Of a stretch of 19,243 nucleotides of DNA, positions 7,087-14,246 are shown one piece after another (within the stretch, counting starts at the first letter, position 1; each line of letters begins with the position of its first letter). The translations under genes were made by a program, and so were the position numbers. A model generated the notes under the pieces. The model did no database searches. It was not told the DNA's origin and was given only the letters and a program-made list of their open reading frames with translations. Origin of the DNA: CAITWD01 sp963727285 (GTDB taxonomy: Bacteria; Actinomycetota; Thermoleophilia; Miltoncostaeales; Miltoncostaeaceae); the NCBI GenBank assembly GCA_963727285.1, contig CAVSFF010000006.1:1-19243 (forward strand), given 5' to 3'.

Positions 7087-8111
7087 ATGAGAGCGGTCCG
7101 GCTCCACCATTACGGAGAGCGGCCGGTGGTCGAGGAGGTGCCCGAGCCGGTCCTGCGTGGCCCGCATGACGTGCTAGTCGAAGTCGGCGGGTCGGGGCTG
7201 TGCCGAACCGACCTGCACATCGTCCAAGGTCAGTGGGCGGACCGCTCCCGCGTGAGCCTGCCCTACACGCTTGGGCACGAGACCGCGGGCTGGGTCCGCG
7301 AGGTCGGCTCCGGGGTGGAGCACCTGCAAGCTGGGGACGCAGTAATCCTGCACCCGCTCATGACCTGCGGCTTCTGCCGCTCCTGCCGAGCGGGCGACGA
7401 CGTACATTGTCAGGCCAGCGCGTTCCCCGGAATCGATACCGATGGCGGAATGGCCGAACTGGTGCGCACCACGGCTCGATCAGTCGTCAAGCTGGAACCA
7501 GACACCCAGCCGGGCAACGTGGCGGCGCTTGCCGATGCCGGGCTCACCGCCTACCACGCTGTCAAGAAGGCTCTGCCCCTACTGTATCCGGGCACCACCT
7601 GTGTAGTGATCGGGGCCGGTGGGCTGGGTCACATCGGCATCCAGTGTCTTCGCGCCCTGTCCGCCACGCGGATCATCACGATCGACGCCAACCCGGCCGC
7701 ACTACAGCTGGCGGCCGATTGGGGCTCCGACGAGGCCATCCTCGCGGATGGGCCCACGTCAAGCGGGTCCTTGATCTCACCGATGGATTCGGGGCCGAGG
7801 TGGTGCTCGACTTCGTGGCCGAGAACGGGGCCGAACGCGACGGCTGGCAGCTGACCAGACGAGCCGGCAGTCACTTCATCATCGGCTACGGCGGGACCTT
7901 GCAAGTCCCAACCATCGACGTGATTTCCACCGAGCGCAATATCGTGGGCAACCTTGTCGGCAGCTACAACGATCTCGCCGAGCTGATGGTACTTGCCGAG
8001 ACGGAACGCGTCGCGTTGCGCACGCGCACCTACCCGCTCGATGCGGTCAACGACGCCATGGACGACCTCGAGGCCGGCCGACTGCAAGGTCGAGGCATTC
8101 TCGTCCCCTAG
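7087..8111 (+). CDS. Zinc-dependent alcohol dehydrogenase (MDR), one frameshift
   Basis: This roughly 340-residue medium-chain dehydrogenase oxidises an alcohol or reduces a carbonyl with NAD(P). Catalytic zinc ligands are Cys39 (GLCRTD) and His64-Glu65 (GHETAGWV), with Asp150 the likely third. Structural zinc is held by Cys94, Cys97, Cys100 and Cys108. The Rossmann motif VIGAGGLGHIG starts near 174, and Asp200 at the end of the second strand favours NAD over NADP. The ATG at 7087 has GGAGG six bases upstream. Near 7750 one base appears lost (GAT-GGG-CCC), and the frame continues as HVKRVLDLTDGFGAEVV to the stop at 8111. It is divergent from the ADC-like gene, and a perfect hairpin follows. 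Substrate is unknown. Confidence 0.88.
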
Positions 8112-8120
8112 ACGGAGCCG

Positions 8121-8147
8121 CCCCAGTCGCCTCGCGAGCGACTGGGG
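8121..8147 (+). terminator. Hairpin terminator after alcohol dehydrogenase
   Basis: A perfect ten-base-pair stem (CCCCAGTCGC with GCGACTGGGG) with a seven-base loop begins ten bases after the dehydrogenase stop. No T-run follows, as is common in GC-rich genomes. Confidence 0.65.
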
Positions 8148-8512
8148 GGAGAACTTGGGCTCTCAGATCCCAAACGGCCCGAGCGCAAAGTGGTTCGGAT
8201 TGTGCCAACCACCGTCCATTATGACCTGCGTGGTCATGCGGATTTCCCTCGTCTATGCGGGTCAGGTTTGCCAGGGAAGTCCAAATGCTTGTGCGATGCA
8301 GGCCCCTGCGCAGACCTCAATTCCGAGCCTCTTGGTGATCTTTGGGCTCGCCCGTGTTTGCCTACGACGCCGGATGGCACCTTCTGGAGCCCCAAGCGCG
8401 GAACGCTCATATCGTGAGCCACACCAGGGCCCAGAACGCGCTCGACGCGACCGTGATGCCTCCCAGAATCAGTGCCGCCAGGGCCATGGACCCGCGCCCC
8501 ACCGCGTAGCGT
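8148..8512. other. No firm gene; possible 26-residue membrane peptide on minus strand at 8407-8487
   Basis: A minus-strand frame with ATG at 8487 and TGA at 8407-8409 encodes MALAALILGGITVASSAFWA followed by LVWLTI, one long hydrophobic segment. It has only a weak G-rich ribosome site. A plus-strand frame near 8190-8417 is rich in Cys and Pro, and I do not recognise it. Nothing else is supported. Confidence 0.3.
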
Positions 8513-8543
8513 ATCGACGGGCCTGTCGCGGCGACGGCGTGCC
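8513..8543 (+). repeat. 31-base direct repeat, copy 1
   Basis: This stretch is identical over 31 bases to 9823-9853, in direct orientation 1,310 bases away. Here it encodes the start of the integrase C-terminal remnant (ACRGDGVP). The flanking bases differ at both ends. Confidence 0.85.
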
Positions 8544-8724
8544 CGTATTCAGCTCGCACGACCCCCGACATCGCCGCGTGTCGCTCTTGCACCTGTCCGG
8601 CGTGCCGGGGGCGCGGATCGGCGAGGCGGTCGGCCACGATGCCTACACGTCGGCCCGGACCTATACGCACGTCATGGTGGACGAAACGGAGCGCGAATAC
8701 GGGGCAATTCTCGCCCGGACGTGA
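8513..8724 (+). pseudogene. Tyrosine integrase, C-terminal catalytic remnant
   Basis: The frame reads RRACRGDGVPVFSSHDPRHRR, then LLHLSGVPGARIGEAVGH and ARTYTHVMVDETEREYGAIL, ending at the TGA before 8725. It keeps the His-x-x-Arg motif (HDPRHR), the following His (VGH) and the catalytic Tyr (codon 8662-8664, TYTHV). Everything N-terminal is missing, and the similarity starts exactly where the 31-base repeat starts. It lacks a start codon and cannot be active alone. It does not follow on from the N-terminal remnants in the 2-kb units, so it probably marks another element. Confidence 0.8.
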
Positions 8725-8879
8725 CCGGATGTGCGCGCCGCGCGCGTGCCTCGGGGTCCCGAAGTTCTCTGCGAACGTGTACTTACCGAACCCCCTTGCC
8801 GCGCGGAAAGCGCATTGGTGGACTCGACGCATCACACCGCATCATCGTGTCCATGCGAGCCCCATCGGAGGATCGAACT

Positions 8880-9541
8880 ATGAGAATCAAGAGCCGCATT
8901 GCGGCGGCAAGTGTGACCGGAGTTGCAGCCGCCGCGATGGTTGCTGTTCCGCTTGCAAGCGCCCACAGCGCCCACCAGCACCACTCGTCAAAGCCGTTCG
9001 GAGTGGCAGCACGGCTGTCAATCTCCCGGCGGCCGTCTTGAGCGCCATCACGGGTGACGGCATCACCCCGACCGTCGTCGGGCCAGGGCAAGGTCTGGCT
9101 GGGCCAGCAGGCTCCCTCTACACCGTGTTCCCCGTCACTGGCGGCAAGGTCAAGCTCAGCGCGGGATCCATCGCTGGCGGCAACATCGCACACAGCGGTG
9201 GACTGGACTTCGCCGGCAAGATTGGCGGCAAGCCGGCGGATCTGAAGATCACCAAGTTCAACATCAACTTGGCCACTGGAACCATCAGCGCGCGCACGAC
9301 ACTGACGGTCGGCTCGAGTGTCACGAAGCTCGGTCGGGTGAACGTGTTCCAGTTGGCGGGTGTTTCGGCCAGCGTGAAGGGGCGCATCGTGTCCGGCGCG
9401 GCGACCAGTGTCACGTTGACTGCGGCATCTGCCGGTGCGCTCAACCAACTGGGAACGTCATCATCGGCCTTCACCGCGGGACAGAGCATCGGCTCGGCGT
9501 CCTTCGTGGCGGCAGTCGGTGGGCACCACCACCATCGGTAG
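8880..9541 (+). CDS. Secreted His-rich protein, possibly HtaA-like, one frameshift
   Basis: A clear Sec signal peptide starts at the ATG 8880 (MRIKSRIAAASVTGVAAAAM, then VAVPLASAHS), with GGAGG eight bases upstream. The mature N-terminus is His-rich (HSAHQHH). One base is out of register near 8991-9000, after which the frame continues NLPAAVLSAITGDGITPTVV through a beta-rich domain (IAHSGGLDFAGK, LKITKFNINLATGTISARTTL, VSASVKGRIV) and ends GGHHHHR at 9541. The HSGGL...GTISA pattern recalls HtaA haem-binding domains, but I hold that loosely. His-rich ends on an exported protein suggest metal or haem binding. About 220 residues with no membrane anchor seen. Confidence 0.65.
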
Positions 9542-9554
9542 GTGAGGTGTGGGT

Positions 9555-9593
9555 GACCAGTGCGGCGGGGCCTGCTGTCCCGCCGCACTGGTC
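9555..9593 (+). terminator. Strong hairpin terminator after secreted protein
   Basis: A perfect 15-base-pair stem (GACCAGTGCGGCGGG with its complement) closes a nine-base loop, 13 bases after the stop at 9541. It is the strongest hairpin I see in the window. No T-run follows. Confidence 0.8.
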
Positions 9594-9598
9594 GGTCC

Positions 9599-9739
9599 GT
9601 GACCGCCGACGTGCTCCCCCCACCGACCGCGCGCCGCAAGCCCGCTCGATGACCCGGCTACCCCGACGACCTGATGGACATCGCCGACGGGTCCACGTCC
9701 CTGGAGACCTACCCGCCTGATGACCCATTCGAGGACTGA
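9599..9739 (+). pseudogene. Short acidic ORF with an internal in-frame stop
   Basis: A GTG at 9599 opens VTADVLPPPTARRKPAR, meets a TGA at 9650-9652, and the same frame continues PGYPDDLMDIADGSTSLETY and PPDDPFED to a TGA at 9737-9739. The second half has protein-like, acidic composition. It lies between two strong hairpins (9555-9593 and 9753-9777), as a small transcription unit would. It may be a gene with a nonsense change, or a gene that starts after the stop. No family is recognised. Confidence 0.25.
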
Positions 9740-9752
9740 CCGGACGGGTCCT

Positions 9753-9777
9753 GGGCCTGCACGCTGCGTGCAGGCCC
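9753..9777 (+). terminator. Hairpin terminator
   Basis: A perfect 11-base-pair stem (GGGCCTGCACG with CGTGCAGGCCC) has a three-base loop and lies 13 bases after the acidic ORF stop. Confidence 0.65.
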
Positions 9778-10362
9778 CGGTGCATACGTCGCAACGAGGC
9801 CGGGTCGGCAAACACCCCGAACATCGACGGGCCTGTCGCGGCGACGGCGTGCCGCGAGGCGGGGTCAGCGGGCTTGAACCCTGAGGCACTACCCGGGCCG
9901 CAGTATCGGCACCGGGAAACCGGTCGGCCATGTCAGGCACGACCACGTTTACTCGGGGCGTGTCACCTCGGTGGGAACAGGGCGACGTGCTTACCGCTTT
10001 GGGTATCACATGAGCATGAGAATGTCTCAATAACGGTGATAGTGGCTCGCCACACCAGCCGTAGCCCAGCGATTCGTGGTACTGCCAGCGGCTTCCTCAA
10101 CCGAAAGAGACGCGTTGATGGCACGCCCTGTTCAACTCCATTCGGCCGCATCGATCACTCGCCGGACGAAGGCCCCTCGACGTCCACCCCGAAGCCTGTC
10201 AGCCTGCCCCGACCCCCAAGCCATCCGAGCCCGAAACCGTGACACCCGTGTGAAACAGGAGACTTGCATCCCTCGTGGACCTACCTGCTTCGACGGGTCT
10301 GGCGGACGTATGCGACAACAGAAGGACACGAGATGAACGAGAACCCGCAACAGGAGGACACG
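9778..10362. other. No firm gene; upstream region of heliorhodopsin with integrase scrap
   Basis: The only recognisable element is the 31-base repeat at 9823-9853, an integrase fragment, followed by GGGGTCAGCGGGCTTGAACCC at 9860-9880, which resembles a worn T-arm. The rest has short frames without family similarity. The heliorhodopsin promoter should lie at the right end; I see no confident -35/-10 pair. Confidence 0.35.
9823..9853 (+). repeat. 31-base direct repeat, copy 2
   Basis: Identical to 8513-8543. Here no integrase frame continues beyond it, so it is an isolated scrap of the same integrase coding segment, probably left by a duplication or deletion. Confidence 0.85.
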
Positions 10363-11177
10363 ATGGATGAGAACCCGCCGGACGACCTGCGGTTGAGCCG
10401 TCTGCGTCGCTGGAACCTCCTCGTCGGCCTGGTGCTCGCCGCCCAGGCGGTCGTCATTGCCCTTCTCACCAACGACTTCTCGTCTCCCGGTGACGGCGAC
10501 GTACATGGGCGGGCCACCCGGCACGCCCGCCAAGCTGACCCACCTGTTTGACCTGCCGCTCGGCTGGGGCGTGTTCGCCTTCATGGCCCTCTCGGCCCTA
10601 GCGCTGCTGCTCATCGCCTCGCCCGGCATCTTCGGCTGGTACAAGCGCAACCTGCTGCACGACCGCAACTACGGGCGCTGGATCGAGTACTCCATCACCT
10701 CGTCGCTCATGATCGTGCTCATCACGATGATCTGCGGGGTCAGCGACATCGCCGCCCTGCTCGCCATCTTCGGCGTGAACGCCTGCATGATCCTGTTCGG
10801 CCTGCTGATGGAGAAGTACGAGACGCCGGGCAGGCCCAACTGGCTGGCGTTCTTCTTCGGCTGTTTCGCTGGCATCATCCCCTGGATCGCCGTCCTCATC
10901 TACGTGTGGGCCCGGGCTTCGACGGACCAGCCCGCCCGCTTTCGTCTACGGGATCATCGTCACGCTGTTCGTGTTCTTCAACATCTTCGCGGTAAACATG
11001 GTGCTGCAGTACAAGAAGGTGGGGCGCTGGAGGGACTACCTGTTCGGCGAGAAGGTGTACATCATCCTCAGCCTGACGGCCAAGGCGCTGCTCGCCTGGC
11101 AGGTGTTCTGCGTCGGTGCTGGCGGGCTCGAGCCCATAACCCGTCGCAGGAGCCGCTTCGGCGTCAGCTCTCCGTAA
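10363..11177 (+). CDS. Heliorhodopsin, frame broken twice
   Basis: The composite protein (about 248 residues plus a tail) is a seven-helix heliorhodopsin, a retinal photoreceptor family inserted with inverted topology relative to type-1 rhodopsins. Diagnostic segments are DFS/LPVTATYMGGPPGT, RWIEYSITSSLMIVLI (Glu108, the Schiff-base counterion, codon 10685-10687), IFGVNACMILFG, FGCFAGIIPWIAVLIY, FVYGIIVTLFVFFNIFAVN and YIILSLTAKALLAWQVF (Lys240, retinal attachment, codon 11082-11084). Single-base insertions near 10483 and 10931, the latter in a C-run, break the frame. The ATG at 10363 has GGAGG five bases upstream; an in-frame ATG at 10333 is an alternative. The tail after WQVF is atypical. 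No retinal synthesis gene is visible nearby. A light-sensing rather than pumping role is usually proposed for the family. Confidence 0.92.
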
Positions 11178-11215
11178 TGGTCCTTCAAGGGCTCGCACAG
11201 CCCCTGGAACGCGAA

Positions 11216-11238
11216 CGACCGGCCGAAGGGGCCGGTCG
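11216..11238 (+). terminator. Hairpin terminator after heliorhodopsin
   Basis: A perfect nine-base-pair stem (CGACCGGCC with GGCCGGTCG) has a GAAGG loop and lies about 40 bases after the heliorhodopsin stop. Confidence 0.6.
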
Positions 11239-11579
11239 CAGCAACCCGCCCATGGCGGGGGCAGTCCCTCCTGGGGCAACCGGTTACCTGCCGCAGTGCG
11301 ACGAGACGCCTCTCGCGGGTTGCCACCTTCACACGAAGGGCAACGCGGGCAGACGGGGCGAATCCATGGGTGAGGCGTTGGCAGCAGAGGGCGGCGCGTT
11401 CGTCGCCCCGATCGGCTATGAGAACGTTCCTTCTCGCACGGCGTCGCGGTCCGTTGGGGCGCTCGAGCACGCGCTGAGCGCACCGCCCTGTGGCGATCCG
11501 GGGCGGACTCATGCCAGCGGACTGACTAGCTGACGTTGCCCGCGGCGCTGGTGCGCTTAGGAATACTCACGCTGCCCGG
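11239..11579. other. No gene recognised
   Basis: Frames on both strands are Arg-rich shadows without family similarity. The stretch separates the heliorhodopsin terminator from the convergent end of the HTH gene. Confidence 0.4.
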
Positions 11580-11885
11580 TCAGTAGACCACGAAAGGAAC
11601 GTGATCGGCCGGGATGCGTCTCTGGCCGGGGGCGATTTCGACGTACGGCAGACGGCCGTCCTTCGTCCGCCGATAGACCGTTCGGACCCGCACGCCGGAC
11701 AGAGCGGCACACGCTGCGAACGTGACAGGCTCGCCCCTGTAGTAGGCATCGATTTCGGCATCGGAAGGTTCTCGGTCCCGAGACGGCTCCCGACCGCCGC
11801 GTCGAATCGGCGCGTCCACGCGTAGGGATGCATCGGGGATTCGCGGGGGCAACAAGTCGGTCATCGAACGGCGTGCGCGCTCCAT
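11580..11885 (-). CDS. Small excisionase-like helix-turn-helix protein
   Basis: This 101-residue protein has a basic, disordered N-terminus (to about residue 50) and a MerR/excisionase-type winged helix: PVTFAACAALSGVRVRTVYRR with the wing KDGRLPYVEIAPGQRRIPADHV. Such proteins bend DNA and direct integrase toward excision, or act as small regulators. The ATG at 11885 has GAGGAG six bases upstream, while a longer frame to 11999 has none. It lies about 270 bases left of the integrase-arm-like repeats and core of site D, so it may belong to the element whose right end is site D. An integrase partner is not present in intact form. Confidence 0.7.
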   Translation of the reverse strand: MERARRSMTDLLPPRIPDASLRVDAPIRRGGREPSRDREPSDAEIDAYYRGEPVTFAACAALSGVRVRTVYRRTKDGRLPYVEIAPGQRRIPADHVPFVVY

Positions 11886-12151
11886 GCGGAACTCCTCTGG
11901 GTGCCGGGGCCCACGTATTCCATCACTGCGGCTCCGCGTTTGTTCTCTAGTGCACTGGCATCCCCTCCGCCGATGCTGACGAACCATTGGGAGAGCCATC
12001 CAGACGAGTCCCGCGTCGCAGGTTAGACGGATCGCGTTTCTCCGGTGCGCCGGGGAGGGCTTCAGCGTCGGCCCCTGGGGCGCGGCGGCGGCGCCCTCGA
12101 CTGCTCCGGTGCACCTGGTGACGAGGCCGACATCGAGGCTCGAATCGTCAT

Positions 12152-12250
12152 GTTGGCCCCAGGTTGGCCCCAGCCACGGAACTTAATCGGCTTTTGCAGG
12201 GACAACCTCGAAACTCGTATAAAGGGGTCAGCGGTTCGATTCCTTCGCCA
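12152..12250 (+). repeat. Attachment-like site D: tandem arm repeats plus tRNA-Thr-like core
   Basis: Two perfect tandem copies of GTTGGCCCCAG (12152-12162 and 12163-12173) lie 40 bases before a tRNA-Thr-like core starting at 12214 (CTCGTATAAAGGGGTCAGCGG, then TTCGATT). After the T-loop the sequence (CCTTCGCCAACATG) matches that after site A, the left end of the 2-kb unit. The upstream arm differs from those of sites A/C and B/E, so it belongs to a third element type. One base is missing in the anticodon region. Confidence 0.6.
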
Positions 12251-12515
12251 ACATGAACCGTACCGTAGATGACAACCGGGGACCGGCAACGACGAAACAC
12301 CCCGAACTGAACGTCTGAATTGCCCCGCAGGCGTCTCCGGAATTGAAACGGCGCCTCGCTAGCCCGACGGTTCCGCCAAGGCGTCCTGAAGCTCTGCGCG
12401 GAACATCCGCTCGTGTTAAGTGAGCCGATTGATTCCTCAGGCACAGCGACCAGGGCCGGTCTGAGAAGATCGAACGTGTTGGGGCGCGCGAACGGACGTC
12501 GAAAAGCTGAGCCAG

Positions 12516-12915
12516 ATGATTGCGAGTAGCGGCGAGTCGAACGGAGCGACGCGGGTGGCCTACATCCTCGGCGTACCGTTGGCCGAGAACGTCGTGCGCC
12601 AGTGGCCGCAGATGGGCGAGGTCGTGCGACAAGGAGGCTCGTCGCCGAGGTCGAGGGCAGTTTCCCCGAACTCACGCTGGAAGTCGGCAGGCGTGCAACT
12701 CGATGATGTCGTCGCGGAGAGTGGACCTCACCTACGGTGACGGACGCCATACTGGAACGTGACCCTCGGCGAGCTGGAAGACGGGCAAGCCGTGCGCGTA
12801 ACCGACTATTGGGGCGAGCCCACGGCAACACCCGAGTGGCGCCAGGCGATGACCGACCGCCTCGACATGCCGGGCGACGGCATCTGGCCGGATGCAGAGC
12901 GCCTCGGCCACTACG
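12516..12915 (+). pseudogene. NTF2/SnoaL-like gene, decayed copy
   Basis: It begins MIASSGESNGATRVAYILGV as in copy 1 (2407), but has lost one base near 12625, two near 12694, one near 12716 and one near 12746 relative to it, and the stop codon equivalent reads GAG. The C-terminal part is still readable in another frame (VTDYWGEP, PEWRQAMTDRLDMPGDG). It cannot make the intact protein. Confidence 0.8.
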
Positions 12916-13353
12916 AGGGCGCGGGCCTCGGGAGCACGCGCTCGTCGACCATGGGGGGGCCGACAGGTAACCTGATTAATCGGCTGCTCTGAGCACGGGG
13001 CCGGCCAGGTCCACTTCCTGCAATCTGGCACCAACAGACTATCGGGCGACCATAAGCCGCACACAATGGGGAGCGCTCCGGCCCGGCCCGCGCGGGCCGA
13101 AGCCGCGACTCGGTTGACGTCGAAGAATCCAAGATGCGCCTGCGGGTTTCCAGCGCCGCGTCCAAGGCACCCCGCGTCCGTTGGATGCGGCTTCCCGGCG
13201 ACCTCTTCGCGCGGATCTTTCAGCCGGTGCCGCGCGACGACCCGCGACCCGACGCGCCAATATCCCCGAACGCGACACAGGCTCGGATGTGCACCGACCT
13301 CGGCCGCCTCGACTCGGCGTGCCGGCGGTCTGACGCCGACATGGCAGGTGATC

Positions 13354-13441
13354 TCAGCCGCGACGCTGCGCCTGCGAACTACAGCAATAGTCGCTGCCAT
13401 CAAATCGCGAACCCGACCAACGCTGCAATTCCCTTAGCCAT
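13354..13441 (-). pseudogene. Membrane microprotein, decayed copy
   Basis: The ATG at 13441 with GGAGG upstream opens MAKGIAALVGFAI, matching the 3256-3345 peptide, but one deleted base brings a TGA at 13400-13402. The rest (AATIAVVRRR) is still readable in another frame. Confidence 0.6.
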
Positions 13442-13711
13442 TACTGCCTCCGCGGTCACGCGTCAACTTGATCCGTCAATCTCGGAGGAGCATTTGGAGA
13501 CGCCGACCGGCGGAAGGGGCGTCTATTCAACTGTCAGTTCCATCCGGATGCTCGAATCGAGGTCGACGAACGGTACGCGTGGTGGTTCGGATGGTGGCAA
13601 CCACGGTCCAAACCTCTCAAGAGACATCTCCAATGAGCGGTTCTCTACGCTTCGAGCGGCGGCCAGCGCTCCAAACTCGAAGGGTCGGAACAAAGTGGGA
13701 ACATGGATTCC

Positions 13712-13960
13712 ATGCCACGGCGCTTAGTTCGCACAGCTATTCCCGGCGTCTACCGCGGTGGTAGCAGCTACGTGGTGACCTATCACCGACCCGGCCGGCA
13801 CGCGGCGCAAGCGTTCCGCCGCGAGGCTCGCGGAGGCAATCTCAGTAGATCCTGATTGACGGCCGTCATCGCCCGCGGCAACTACCGCGCGTCGGACTCG
13901 ACGAGTGCGCCGTGGAATGGCTGCCGACCACACCGCATAGGGGTCGAGCGGTACCTATGC
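13712..13960 (+). pseudogene. Tyrosine integrase N-terminal remnant, copy 2
   Basis: It opens MPRRLVRTAIPGVYRGGSSY and VVTY as in copy 1 (3618), but an extra base near 13782 shifts the TDPAGTRRKRSAA segment out of frame. The shifted LTADIARGNYRA-like segment follows. The catalytic domain is absent, as in copy 1. Confidence 0.75.
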
Positions 13961-14137
13961 CGGCGCAGAAGCGCGACTGTGCTGGCAAGAAGAAGCGGCA
14001 CTCCTGCTTCACAACAAAGCGCGCTCTGAGAAGTTGAACCAATTCACGGACCCAATGGAACCAAGCTGGAAGCCATCCCGAGTGCTTATCCCGAAAAATG
14101 CCTGTTTGCACCGCGTGCCAGGGATGCTCACAGGCGG

Positions 14138-14180
14138 CTCGGGATGAAGGGGGCAGCAGTTCGAATCCGCTCGTCGGCTC
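14138..14180 (+). repeat. Attachment-like site E: tRNA-Thr-like 3' half, right end of copy 2
   Basis: Nearly identical to site B: loop CTCGGGA, TGAAG, then the T-arm and acceptor strand CGTCGGC followed by TC. The T-stem has one mismatch (AGCAG against CCGCT). It is followed after some 66 bases by the end of sppA. Confidence 0.65.
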
Positions 14181-14246
14181 TCTCCCCCGTCACCGGGCGT
14201 GAAGGGATAATGACCGCGTGGCTTCGGCATTGACGGTCCGAACCCG

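Larger units (their letters stand above)
12214..14205 (+). mobile_element. Decayed 2-kb integrative unit, copy 2
   Basis: This is a diverged, direct-orientation copy of 2100-4105, with the same order: left core, leader, NTF2-like gene (broken), intergenic stretch, membrane peptide (broken), hairpin, integrase N-terminus (broken), arm repeats and right core. It shows many small indels relative to copy 1 inside the genes. The level of divergence argues for separate insertions of related elements or an old duplication, not a recent one or an assembly artefact. Confidence 0.7.

Noticed and set aside
9860..9880. A sixth tRNA-like core (GGGGTCAGCGGGCTTGAACC)
   Set aside because: The T-arm resemblance is there, but the anticodon-side bases and the acceptor strand do not match the other cores; too weak to call.
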